A stretch of 46,191 bases of DNA, taken from positions 1 through 46,191 of the forward strand of contig DBWO01000038.1 of the NCBI GenBank assembly GCA_002309055.1. The letters are read 5' to 3'. Positions 39,102-46,191 of this stretch are shown in pieces. Under the pieces are notes generated by a model, which was given only the letters and a program-made list of their open reading frames with translations, was not told the origin of the DNA and did no database searches. The stretch is from Ruminococcaceae bacterium UBA1236 (GTDB taxonomy: Bacteria > Bacillota > Clostridia > Oscillospirales > Acutalibacteraceae). A program made the position numbers and the translations under genes. Position 1 is the first letter of the stretch. Each line of letters starts with the position of its first letter.

Positions 39102-40229
39102 ATGAAAGCGAAAAAAATCCTCAGTTTTATACTCTCGGCATTAATCATTTTAGGCGTTGCTACTGTTTTTCCCTATGCAAACACCTACGAGGGTGAAATA
39201 ATTGAGAACAAAGTAAACCACTATGATCTCGCGGCGGGTGACACCTTCAAATGCACATTTTCCGGCAAAGGAAAATACGGCATCATAACTTTCGGCAACG
39301 CCAAGCCCAAGGTCGTTATTTCCGACAAAAACGGCAAGTCAAAAGAGCTGAGCACAGGCGCAGACGGCAACGTGCTTGACTCCTATGAATTCGGCCTCCT
39401 CGGCTTGCTTTCGTCATCCTATACCATCAACATTTCCGCGAAAGACGGCAAGGCCTGCTCCTTTGACCTTTATTTCTTCAATATCGACAAGACCACCTGC
39501 GGCTTCATCAGCCAGCCCTCGTCAAACAGGGTTTATGTGGAGGATATTGATTTCACGGTTGACTCCGTTACCGATGTAAACAAAGTTAATTTCGATTTCA
39601 CGGGCGCGCGCTTCATTTTCAGAGATTCCGAGGGTACAACCATACTTGAATTCAAAGACGGTGATGTGAAGCAGGTTCTCAATCCCGTAGGCCTCTACAC
39701 CGGCAGCACGGTTACATTCACTTCAAAATACGCGTCGGGCAATATCTTCAGCTCTCTTTTCGGCAACAGCGACACCGTGGATTCCGTCACATTCAGAACC
39801 CAGGCGAACCCCATCAAAGCTGTTCAGATGATTTCGAAGCCCGAAGGCTCATTCACTTACACATACGGCCCGGATGACGGCAAAATCAAAGGCAACATAT
39901 TCAATTATTATTTCGTTCCCGACCTTAAATTTGACGGCGTTGTTTACAAAGTCACATTCAAGGACTATGTCTATGTACTGAAAGACGACATCAAAACCGA
40001 GTATGAGGTTCAGAAGGACGCGGGCGGCTATTACATTGACCTCGAGCTCTACGGTAAGCAGTATATTAAATGGGATGAGCCCAGGGTCAGCAGCAACAAA
40101 GACCAGACCATACAGGTTGAGGTCAGGGTAGGCGGCTGCAAATATCAGCAGGATGTCACCATAGTGAAAGCCGGTTTCCTTGACGCAGTCAAAATCTGGT
40201 TTGGCGTTCTTTTCGGAAAGTACAACTGA
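39102..40229 (+). CDS. Secreted beta-rich protein with amphipathic C-terminal tail
   Basis: 375 residues. Signal peptide 1-~26 (ILSFILSALIILGVATVFPYA), then beta-rich domains: about 30-135 (KCTFSGKGKYGIITFG, YTINISAKDGKACSFDLYFF) and 150-350, including RVYVEDIDFTVDSVTDVNKV and an Ig-like last domain (QTIQVEVRVGGCKYQQDVTI). The last 17 residues (FLDAVKIWFGVLFGKYN) make a hydrophobic aromatic tail similar in style to the secreted proteins at 24230 and 24812. No enzyme motif. Role unknown, probably cell-surface or matrix. Confidence 0.75.
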   Translation: MKAKKILSFILSALIILGVATVFPYANTYEGEIIENKVNHYDLAAGDTFKCTFSGKGKYGIITFGNAKPKVVISDKNGKSKELSTGADGNVLDSYEFGLLGLLSSSYTINISAKDGKACSFDLYFFNIDKTTCGFISQPSSNRVYVEDIDFTVDSVTDVNKVNFDFTGARFIFRDSEGTTILEFKDGDVKQVLNPVGLYTGSTVTFTSKYASGNIFSSLFGNSDTVDSVTFRTQANPIKAVQMISKPEGSFTYTYGPDDGKIKGNIFNYYFVPDLKFDGVVYKVTFKDYVYVLKDDIKTEYEVQKDAGGYYIDLELYGKQYIKWDEPRVSSNKDQTIQVEVRVGGCKYQQDVTIVKAGFLDAVKIWFGVLFGKYN

Positions 40230-40253
40230 TCCCGCAGCATATTCCGACATATA

Positions 40254-40287
40254 AAAAGGCATCCGGAAATTTCCGGATGCCTTTTTC
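40254..40287 (+). terminator. Terminator of the secreted protein gene
   Basis: A near-continuous palindrome: AAAAAGGCATCCGG paired with CCGGATGCCTTTTT around AAATTT. It works on both strands. Confidence 0.9.
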
Positions 40288-40299
40288 TTTGCGGCACCT

Positions 40300-40328
40300 T
40301 TAAATTTGCATAAAATTGTGTTACAATT
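40300..40328 (+). promoter_or_regulatory. Promoter of the flavodoxin-like reductase gene
   Basis: TTTAAA at 40300-40305, 17-base spacer, TACAAT at 40323-40328 with TG before it (extended -10). Leader ~105 bases. Confidence 0.45.
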
Positions 40329-40437
40329 AATTATATTGCGGCAGAATACTTTATCAATTCAAAAAACGCTAATGCAATCTTTATGTCGGGTTAATCATTT
40401 TTTTGAGAAGAAAAACAATCACAGGGAGAATAAGTTT

Positions 40438-41001
40438 ATGATTTTGTTTGTAAACGCGTGTGTGCGTGCGCAGTCCAGGACAAAGCGCCTGGCGGACTGC
40501 CTTATAGCGGCGCTGAACAAGCCGGTCAAAGAACTGAGGCTTGAAAAATGCGCTTTCCCGCTGACCGACGAAGAATTTATCAATAAAAGGGACCGCCTTA
40601 TAGCGGAAGGTAGTTATGACGACCCTGTGTTTGACCTTGCGCGGGGGTTTTCACAGGCAGACGAAATCGTGATTGCCGCGCCGTTCTGGGATTTTTCTTT
40701 CCCCGCTTCTCTCAAACAGTATTTTGAGCAGATAAACGCGGTAGGCGTGACCTTCCGTTACAATGAAAAAGGGGCTCCCGAGGGCCTTTGCAAAGCGCGC
40801 AGACTCTTTTATGTGACAACGGCCGGCGGAGATTTTGTGCCGGAATACGGCTTCGGCTATGTGAAGGAGCTTGCAAACAGCTTTTACGGCATAAACGATG
40901 TGGAGCTGATAAAGGCCGAAGGGCTTGATATTTACGGCGCGGATGTTGAGCGGATACTGCTTGACTGCGAGGGCGATATTGTCCGCAGATTCGGGCAGTA
41001 A
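40438..41001 (+). CDS. NAD(P)H-dependent FMN oxidoreductase (flavodoxin-like fold)
   Basis: 187 residues from ATG 40438, with GGGAGAA eight bases upstream; an in-frame ATG at 40306 is inside the promoter. FMN-phosphate loop NACVRAQSRTKRLAD, then VIAAPFWDFSFPASLKQYFEQ (the azoreductase/quinone reductase core) and FYVTTAGGDFV. It should reduce quinones, azo or nitro compounds at the expense of NAD(P)H. luxS follows 44 bases on, so the two may share a transcript. Real substrate unknown. Confidence 0.88.
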   Translation: MILFVNACVRAQSRTKRLADCLIAALNKPVKELRLEKCAFPLTDEEFINKRDRLIAEGSYDDPVFDLARGFSQADEIVIAAPFWDFSFPASLKQYFEQINAVGVTFRYNEKGAPEGLCKARRLFYVTTAGGDFVPEYGFGYVKELANSFYGINDVELIKAEGLDIYGADVERILLDCEGDIVRRFGQ

Positions 41002-41045
41002 CATATAGAAATAAAAATAATTGATATATTACGGAGGAACATACA

Positions 41046-41570
41046 ATGGATCTTATTCCCAGTTTTTCAGTTGATCACACAAAAATAGTGCCCGGCATAT
41101 TTGAGAGCAGGGTTGATGTTCTCGGCGAGGAGCTCGCCACCACATTTGACATCCGCCTCAAGACCCCCAACAGGGAGCCGGCAATCGCGCCCGCCGCTAT
41201 GCACACCATTGAGCACGTTGTGGCGACCTATCTAAGAAACCACCCCGAGTGGAAAGATAAGCTCATCTACTGGGGCCCGATGGGCTGTCTCACCGGCTTT
41301 TATATCATCGTGAAAGGCCGCCCCGAGGCGTCAGAAATGTATCCGATTATGCTGGAAGCGTTTAAGTATATGAGAGATTTTGAGGGCGAGGTGCCCGGCG
41401 CAACGCCGGAAAACTGCGGCAACTATCTCATGCACGACCTTCCTATGGCAAAGTGGGAAGCGGATAAATTTGTTAAGTATCTTGAATCCGCCGATAAAGG
41501 CGAGATATTCGATTATCCGCACACCGAAAGGCTCACGCTTGACGGCGACCTGCAGTTCTTCGATTCGTAA
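41046..41570 (+). CDS. luxS: S-ribosylhomocysteine lyase LuxS
   Basis: 174 residues. Metal ligands His53 and His57 in MHTIEHVVATYLRN and Cys124 in CGNY; base Glu56; catalytic Cys81 in GPMGCLTGFY. The usual Arg after that Cys (GCRTG) is Leu here. It splits S-ribosylhomocysteine to homocysteine and DPD, the autoinducer-2 precursor, in the activated methyl cycle. GGAGG ribosome site eight bases upstream. No pfs/mtnN gene is adjacent. The GH109-GNAT fusion gene starts 34 bases later. Confidence 0.93.
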   Translation: MDLIPSFSVDHTKIVPGIFESRVDVLGEELATTFDIRLKTPNREPAIAPAAMHTIEHVVATYLRNHPEWKDKLIYWGPMGCLTGFYIIVKGRPEASEMYPIMLEAFKYMRDFEGEVPGATPENCGNYLMHDLPMAKWEADKFVKYLESADKGEIFDYPHTERLTLDGDLQFFDS

Positions 41571-41604
41571 AACGCTTTCTGAATAAGCAAGACGGAGTGA
41601 TTCT

Positions 41605-43419
41605 ATGTCAAAAATAAAGATTGGCATGTTCGGAGCCTGGAGAGGCAGCTCATACCTTGAAATAATGTCCGCAGACAGCGACTTTGAAATTGTCGCGGTC
41701 TGCGATAAAAACGCTGAAAGCATTGAAAATATTGATCCGAAAATAAAGAGCTTTACGGATTTTGACTCTTTTCTCGATTACGGCAAAGAGGCGGAAATGA
41801 ACGCTGTTTTCCTCGCGAATTATTTTCATCAGCATACACCTTTTGCCGTGAAAGCACTAAATGCGGGCATGGATGTGCTCAGCGAATGCACCGCTTCGTC
41901 AACGCTGAAAGAGTGCGTTGAACTTTGCGAGGCGGTTGAAAAAACCGGCAGGAAATATATGCTGTGCGAGAATTACCCTTTCTCTGATGAAATGGTCAAG
42001 ATGAATGAAATAATCAGCGGCGGCAGCCTGGGAACCTTGCTTTATGCCGAAGGCGAGTACAATCATTCCGATGATAACGAAGGCCTCAGGCGCCTGACTC
42101 CCGGCCCGTTTCACTGGAGGGCGTGGCTGCCGAGAACCTATTATATCACTCACACTCTCGGCCCCGTTATGTATCTTACAGGCAGTGAAGTGCGCTATGT
42201 TTCCGCGAGGGCAACGCATTCGGATTTGCTTTACGGGATAAGGGAATGGCGCCACAATTATGACGGAATGGCGATGATGCTGTGCGAGATGACGGGAGGG
42301 CTGACGGCCCGCGTTACGGGATGCACGGCGATGGCCTCCGATTACAGCAGATACCGCGTATGCGGGGATTTGTCGGGCGTTGAATACGGCGGATACATCC
42401 CCGGCGGCAAGGTGCGTCAGTATTATTTCAATCACACAAAGCCGGAGGGCCTTGAGGGCAACGTTATTATGCACGAGAGCGCTCCGCAGGCCGGTGAAAC
42501 TCAATCCGGACACGGCGGAGGCGATTACCGCACCGTGCAGAATATAAAGGCGTATCTGCTCGGCGGGGAGAAACCTTTCTTTGATGTTTACCGCGCCGTG
42601 AATATGTCCGCGACGGCCATACTTGCGTGGAGAAGCTGCCTTAATCACGGAGAAAATTACCGCGTGCCGGATTTCCGCAATCCCGCCGAGAGGGAGAGCG
42701 TGAGGGATGACAGCCTTACCCCGTTTCCCGATGAAAACGGAAACGGAGCAACTCTGCCCGCGGCAACAAAATATGAAACGGAGCAAAAAATGATTACAGA
42801 TGACTGTACATATCGTTTGGAAAAGCCGGAGGATTACAGAGAAACCGAAAATCTCATAAGAGAATCTTTCTGGAATGTTTACCGCCCCGGATGCCTTGAG
42901 CACTATGTGATTCACGTGCTCCGCGACGACCCCGCCTTTGTGAAAGAGCTTGACTTTGTGATGGAGCAGGGCGGCAGAATAATAGGGCAGAATATGTTTG
43001 TGAAAACCGTTATTGAGGCCGATAACGGGAAAACAATACCCGTGCTCACAATGGGTCCTATCTGCATAACGCCCGGTCTCAAGCGGCAGGGATACGGCAA
43101 GAAGCTGCTTGATTTTTCGCTTGAAAAAGCGGCGGAGCTCGGATACGGCGCCGTGCTTTTTGAGGGCAACATAGATTTTTACGGCAAGAGCGGCTTTGCC
43201 TGCGCTTCCGGCTTCGGAATAAGGTATAACGATTTTCCGGCGGACGCCGACATATCCTTCTTCCTCTGCAAGGAGCTTATACCCGGTTATCTTGACGGCG
43301 TGACGGGGGTTTACCGCACACCGGAGGGTTACTATGTGGATGAATCGGATGTCGCTGAGTTTGACAGGCAGTTTCCGCCGAAAGAAAAGCTGAAGCTCCC
43401 CGGGCAGCTGTTTGATTGA
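41605..43419 (+). CDS. Fusion: GH109-like Gfo/Idh/MocA domain + GNAT acetyltransferase
   Basis: 604 residues. Residues 1-~385 are a Gfo/Idh/MocA-fold domain: IGMFGAWRGSSYL at the N-terminus departs from classic GxGxxG, SECT (93-96) replaces the EKP catalytic-Lys motif, and YYITHTLGPVMYL (179-191) lines up with the YPTHQLGP block of the GH109-like protein at 19003. Residues ~396-604 are a complete GNAT (GPICITPGLKRQGYGKKLLD, then FEGNIDFYGKSGF). The join is in frame with no stop. Met396 has its own GGAG six bases upstream (42780-42783), so free GNAT could also be made. Probably an amino-sugar-related enzyme; unproven. Confidence 0.88.
   Translation: MSKIKIGMFGAWRGSSYLEIMSADSDFEIVAVCDKNAESIENIDPKIKSFTDFDSFLDYGKEAEMNAVFLANYFHQHTPFAVKALNAGMDVLSECTASSTLKECVELCEAVEKTGRKYMLCENYPFSDEMVKMNEIISGGSLGTLLYAEGEYNHSDDNEGLRRLTPGPFHWRAWLPRTYYITHTLGPVMYLTGSEVRYVSARATHSDLLYGIREWRHNYDGMAMMLCEMTGGLTARVTGCTAMASDYSRYRVCGDLSGVEYGGYIPGGKVRQYYFNHTKPEGLEGNVIMHESAPQAGETQSGHGGGDYRTVQNIKAYLLGGEKPFFDVYRAVNMSATAILAWRSCLNHGENYRVPDFRNPAERESVRDDSLTPFPDENGNGATLPAATKYETEQKMITDDCTYRLEKPEDYRETENLIRESFWNVYRPGCLEHYVIHVLRDDPAFVKELDFVMEQGGRIIGQNMFVKTVIEADNGKTIPVLTMGPICITPGLKRQGYGKKLLDFSLEKAAELGYGAVLFEGNIDFYGKSGFACASGFGIRYNDFPADADISFFLCKELIPGYLDGVTGVYRTPEGYYVDESDVAEFDRQFPPKEKLKLPGQLFD
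42780..42792 (+). promoter_or_regulatory. Internal ribosome binding site and start inside the GH109-GNAT fusion
   Basis: GGAG (42780-42783), six bases, ATG (42790-42792) in the fusion frame at codon 396, exactly where the GNAT domain begins (MITDDCTYRLEKPED). It looks like the relic or working start of an originally separate gene. Confidence 0.5.
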
Positions 43420-43459
43420 TATCCGTCCGGCCTTTAAGCAAACAAACGGATATATTTTC

Positions 43460-43493
43460 GGACTCACGGGTATTTTACCCGTGAGTCCTTTTT
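43460..43493 (+). terminator. Terminator after the GH109-GNAT fusion gene
   Basis: A perfect 13-bp stem (43460-43472 with 43476-43488), 3-base loop, then T5. Confidence 0.9.
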
Positions 43494-43502
43494 GGTTTTA
43501 TC

Positions 43503-43531
43503 TTGAATGTAATGCAATCATATGATATACT
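43503..43531 (+). promoter_or_regulatory. Promoter of the metallophosphoesterase gene
   Basis: TTGAAT at 43503-43508, 17-base spacer, TATACT at 43526-43531. Confidence 0.65.
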
Positions 43532-43566
43532 CAAAATATAATTTTTATATTCCCGGAGGCGTTATT

Positions 43567-44880
43567 ATGGCAGGATTATTTTTTGAACAGTTTTTATTCA
43601 GATTCATTACGGCAGTTTTCGGCGTATGGATAGGTATTTCATCGGTTGTGTCGGGCACGGGAAAGGCCCTGCCGGCGGCGCCCGACGGCTTCAAACCCGT
43701 TTTGCGCTTTGTGGTGACGAGCGATGTGCACCTTGACGGCGACCCGGAGCAGGCGGCGGCTAAGCGGCTTGCGGAGCTTTTTGCCGACAGCTACGCTTAC
43801 GCGGATTCCTGCGAATACAAGGGCCTTGACGCCGTTATCGTCGCGGGCGATTACGCCACATCGGGCGCGGACAAAGAATATGAGCTTTTCAACAAAATCG
43901 TAAATGAAAACATCCGCGAGGGCACGGAGCTTATCACCGTGCTCGGCAATCACGAGTTCATCTCATACCGCGATGAAGATCCCACAGTCACCTATGACGC
44001 TTACAGAAGAAATATGGGGCAGGATGTTGACAGGCATCTTGTAATTAACGGCTACCATTTCATCGCCTGCTCTTATTCGGATGACGGCAAAACTTTTGAC
44101 TCAAAGAAGGAATGGCTCACCTCGGAGCTTGACGCCGCCACCGCGCAGGACAAAGACAAGCCCGTTTTTGTTATACAGCATCCGCACCCGTTTGCAACTG
44201 TTTTCGGAAGCGTAAACTGGGGCGACCTCACGGTGAGGAGCATATACAGCAAATATCCGCAGATTGTGGATTTCTCAGGCCATTCGCACTATTCGATAAG
44301 CGACCCGAGGTCAATCTGGCAGGGCTCGTTCACGGCTGTGGGCACGGGTTCACTTTCGGCGTTTATGAGCAACCGCAACTATATTCACGGCGATGAAGAC
44401 GCCCCGGGCGAATCCGGAGGCTTCTGGATTGTCGAGGCGGACGAGGCGGGCAGCATCCGCCTGAGAGCTTACGACATTGTGAGCCATATGTTCTTCGAAA
44501 AAAATGACTATTTTCTTACGGATGTCGCGAAAGTATCCGCGCACAGATACACCTGGGGCAATATGAAATCCTTTGACACCGCCCCCGTCTTCCCGGACGG
44601 CGCGCAGATAACAGCGGAAAAGGATGACGAAGGAAACACCGTGCTGGTATTCCCGAAAGCGGACGGATACTGGGGCGCGGGCGATTATAAAATCAGCGTG
44701 AGCGCGGGCGCGAATGAAATATATGCCGACACGGTTATCTCCAACTATGTGCGCGCGGACGCGGGTGATATGCGCGTTAATATCGGCTCTGCCGGAAGCG
44801 GCACATACAGCGTTAAAATAACTCCTTACAGCCCTTACGCCAAAGGCGGAAAGGCTCTTACGGGCAGTGTGACAATATAA
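43567..44880 (+). CDS. Calcineurin-like metallophosphoesterase, probably membrane-anchored outside
   Basis: 437 residues from ATG 43567 (GGAGG seven bases upstream; an in-frame ATG at 43522 is inside the promoter). An N-terminal hydrophobic segment (4-29) should act as signal or anchor. The five metallophosphatase blocks are all present: SDVHLDG (Asp53, His55), AGDYATSG (Asp95), GNHEF (Asn128, His129), VIQHPHP and SGHSHYS. A C-terminal Ig-like beta domain (~350-437, YKISVSAGANEIYADTVI) follows. It probably cleaves a phosphodiester or phosphomonoester outside the membrane. One-base overlap with the AlkD-like gene. Confidence 0.9.
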   Translation: MAGLFFEQFLFRFITAVFGVWIGISSVVSGTGKALPAAPDGFKPVLRFVVTSDVHLDGDPEQAAAKRLAELFADSYAYADSCEYKGLDAVIVAGDYATSGADKEYELFNKIVNENIREGTELITVLGNHEFISYRDEDPTVTYDAYRRNMGQDVDRHLVINGYHFIACSYSDDGKTFDSKKEWLTSELDAATAQDKDKPVFVIQHPHPFATVFGSVNWGDLTVRSIYSKYPQIVDFSGHSHYSISDPRSIWQGSFTAVGTGSLSAFMSNRNYIHGDEDAPGESGGFWIVEADEAGSIRLRAYDIVSHMFFEKNDYFLTDVAKVSAHRYTWGNMKSFDTAPVFPDGAQITAEKDDEGNTVLVFPKADGYWGAGDYKISVSAGANEIYADTVISNYVRADAGDMRVNIGSAGSGTYSVKITPYSPYAKGGKALTGSVTI

Positions 44881-45548
44881 TGAAAAAACAGGATATAATA
44901 AACCGGCTTTATGAGCTTAGGGATGAGAAATACCGTGATTTTCAGGCAAAGCTGATACCGTCGGTTGACCCGGAAACGATAATCGGCGTGCGCACTCCGG
45001 ATTTACGCCGGCTTGCGAAATTAATTGACGCGCATCTCATCTTTGAGGGTCTTCCTCATAAGTATTTTGAGGAAAACCAGCTTCACGCGTTCGCGCTTTC
45101 ACTGATAAAGGATTTTGACGAATGTGTGCACAAAACGGATGAATTTCTGCCGTTTGTTGATAACTGGGCTACTTGCGATCAGCTGTCTCCCAAAGTTTTC
45201 AAAAAACACCGCGCGGAGCTTTTGCCCTTCATTGACAGATGGATTGATTCGGGCGAAACCTACACCGTGAGGTTCGGCATCGGTATGCTTATGGAGCATT
45301 TTCTGGATGAGGATTTCGATCCGCGATATGCCGAAAGAGTCGCCGCCGTAAAGTCGGATGAATATTATGTGAATATGATGGCGGCGTGGTATTTTGCCAC
45401 GGCGCTCGCAAAGCGGTATGATTCCGTTTTGCCTTTTATTGAGGAAAGGCGGCTTTATCCGGATGTTCATAAGAAGGCGGTTCAGAAAGCGCTTGAAAGC
45501 TACAGAATTCCGCCGGATAGAAAAGAAAAGCTGAGAACTCTGAGATAA
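44880..45548 (+). CDS. AlkD-like DNA alkylation repair protein (HEAT-like)
   Basis: 222 residues, all alpha-helical HEAT-like repeats. The motif VDNWATCDQLSPK and YTVRFGIGMLMEHFLD match the AlkD/AlkC superfamily; Bacillus AlkD glycosylases remove N3- and N7-alkylated purines using an Asp and aromatic residues, and Trp/Asp equivalents occur in NWATCD. ATG overlaps the last base of the preceding stop codon, so it is translationally coupled to the phosphoesterase. DNA glycosylase activity is likely but not assured, as some family members have lost it. Confidence 0.9.
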   Translation: MKKQDIINRLYELRDEKYRDFQAKLIPSVDPETIIGVRTPDLRRLAKLIDAHLIFEGLPHKYFEENQLHAFALSLIKDFDECVHKTDEFLPFVDNWATCDQLSPKVFKKHRAELLPFIDRWIDSGETYTVRFGIGMLMEHFLDEDFDPRYAERVAAVKSDEYYVNMMAAWYFATALAKRYDSVLPFIEERRLYPDVHKKAVQKALESYRIPPDRKEKLRTLR

Positions 45549-45553
45549 AATCA

Positions 45554-45581
45554 GACCCGCGCTCCGTTCGGAGCGCGGGTC
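45554..45581. terminator. GC-rich terminator between AlkD-like gene and ackA
   Basis: A perfect 12-bp stem GACCCGCGCTCC/GGAGCGCGGGTC with GTTC loop; modest T-rich sequence on both sides, serving the convergent genes. Confidence 0.8.
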
Positions 45582-45604
45582 AATTCATATTTTATTACCG
45601 TATA

Positions 45605-46191
45605 TTACAGCTTTTCAACGATTTCCTTTGTATCTCTCGCAATAACAAGTTCCTCGTTGGTGGGGATTACAAACATCCTCAGCTTTGAGCCGGGCACGGA
45701 AATCTCGATTTCCTCGCCTCTGACGTGGTTTTTCTCCTCGTCGATTGCTGTTCCGAGGAAGGCGAGCTTGTCGGCTACTCTTGTCCTGTACTGCGGGTTG
45801 TTTTCGCCGATACCGCCGGTGAATACCACTGCGTCTATGCCGCCCATTGCCGCGGCGTAACCGCCTATGTATTTAACAAGCTGATGGCAGAGGATGCTCT
45901 CAACGAGCATTGCTCTTTCGTCGCCCTGCTTTGCTCTGTTTTCAATTGTTCTGTTGTCGGATGTGCCGGCGAGGCCGAGCATACCGCTCTTCTTATTCAT
46001 AAGAGCGTCCATTTCGTCGGGGGAGAGACCGCGAGCTTTCATAACCGTTGTTACGATGGCGGGGTCAACCGTTCCGCATCTTGTGCCCATAATGATGCCC
46101 TCGAGCGGAGTAAGACCCATTGAGGTGTCAAGGCATTTGCCGTCCTGAACGGCGGTGATTGACGAGCCGTTGCCGAGGTGGCAGGTGACAA
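45605..46191 (-). CDS. ackA: Acetate kinase, C-terminal part (gene runs off the window)
   Basis: About 195 residues of the C-terminal half. Reading in from the window edge: CHLGNGSSITAV (adenosine-binding region), then TSMGLTPLEGIIMGTRCGTVDP, GLAGTSDNR, VFTGGIGEN and a late IPTNEELVIARDT. All match acetate kinase, which makes ATP from acetyl phosphate at the end of fermentative acetate production. The N-terminus and any pta partner lie to the right, outside. An apparent start at 46120 is internal. Confidence 0.97.
   Translation of the reverse strand, partial: VTCHLGNGSSITAVQDGKCLDTSMGLTPLEGIIMGTRCGTVDPAIVTTVMKARGLSPDEMDALMNKKSGMLGLAGTSDNRTIENRAKQGDERAMLVESILCHQLVKYIGGYAAAMGGIDAVVFTGGIGENNPQYRTRVADKLAFLGTAIDEEKNHVRGEEIEISVPGSKLRMFVIPTNEELVIARDTKEIVEKL

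Noticed and set aside
41899..43467. A 522-codon open frame on the minus strand opposite the GH109-GNAT fusion
   Set aside because: Antisense shadow of a clear coding region; no recognisable domain.
46118..46120. Start codon of a short acetate kinase
   Set aside because: The reading frame continues open to the window edge with conserved acetate kinase sequence, so the gene is truncated by the window, not short.

Overview
The window looks like a piece of chromosome from a Gram-positive, anaerobic, gut-type Clostridia bacterium, probably Oscillospirales/Ruminococcaceae-like. This rests on the gene families seen (DUF5685 protein, Cthe_2159-type surface lipoprotein, clostridial RlmD, acetate kinase, AGCS symporter behind a glycine riboswitch), AGGAGG ribosome sites, TTGACA/TATAAT promoters with 17-base spacers, frequent intrinsic terminators and roughly balanced base composition. 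The species assignment is inference. Housekeeping genes are interleaved with sugar-metabolism operons. I see no rRNA, tRNA, CRISPR array or insertion-sequence transposase.

Layout. 0.1-3.9 kb: a YifB/ComM AAA ATPase and two membrane proteins. 4.0-9.0 kb: a self-contained surface module, with a Cthe_2159-type lipoprotein on the minus strand, divergent from a VTC-domain polymerase and a DUF4956 membrane protein, followed by an OmpR-type regulator and its kinase. The shared intergenic region carries two mirror-image promoters whose -35 positions are replaced by 11-base-period CTTTAG boxes. 9.1-10.4 kb: alpha/beta hydrolase and rpsU. 10.5-16.0 kb (minus): an ABC exporter, a NadD-YqeK fusion, rsfS and leuS in one tight operon. 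16.1-20.3 kb (minus): GH109-like protein, a sugar-kinase/GH4 6-phospho-glycosidase fusion and a GNAT acetyltransferase. 20.3-24.1 kb (minus): DUF5685/J-like/membrane-protein cluster, a small protein, a DRTG phosphatase and a GNAT. 24.2-25.5 kb: two small secreted proteins and a pair of 83-base structured repeats. 25.5-31.2 kb: FGGY sugar kinase, glyA, a zinc-ribbon membrane protein and a tandem glycine riboswitch controlling an amino-acid symporter. 31.3-36.0 kb: a four-gene operon of a Gfo/Idh/MocA dehydrogenase, two TIM-barrel isomerase/epimerases and an unknown gene, divergent from a secreted GH43. 36.0-39.0 kb: rlmD, whose 3' end carries a 1.8 kb A+T-rich insert flanked by 24-base direct repeats, with an M16 peptidase as its only complete cargo gene. 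39.1-46.2 kb: a secreted protein, a flavodoxin-like reductase, luxS, a second GH109-like domain fused to a GNAT, a metallophosphoesterase, an AlkD-like protein and the 3' part of ackA.

Main threads. (1) The lipoprotein/VTC/DUF4956 module is probably switched by its adjacent two-component system at the mirrored operator. (2) The kinase-GH4 fusion suggests a non-PTS route in which a disaccharide is phosphorylated in the cytoplasm and then cleaved by the same polypeptide. (3) GH109-like proteins occur twice, each physically linked to a GNAT (operon partner in one case, fused in the other), which suggests a shared amino-sugar theme. (4) The rlmD insert looks like an integrase-less remnant of a mobile element using the rlmD/rumA 3' end as attachment site. 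All start choices, operator assignments and pathway proposals come from reading the sequence alone; no database search was run.
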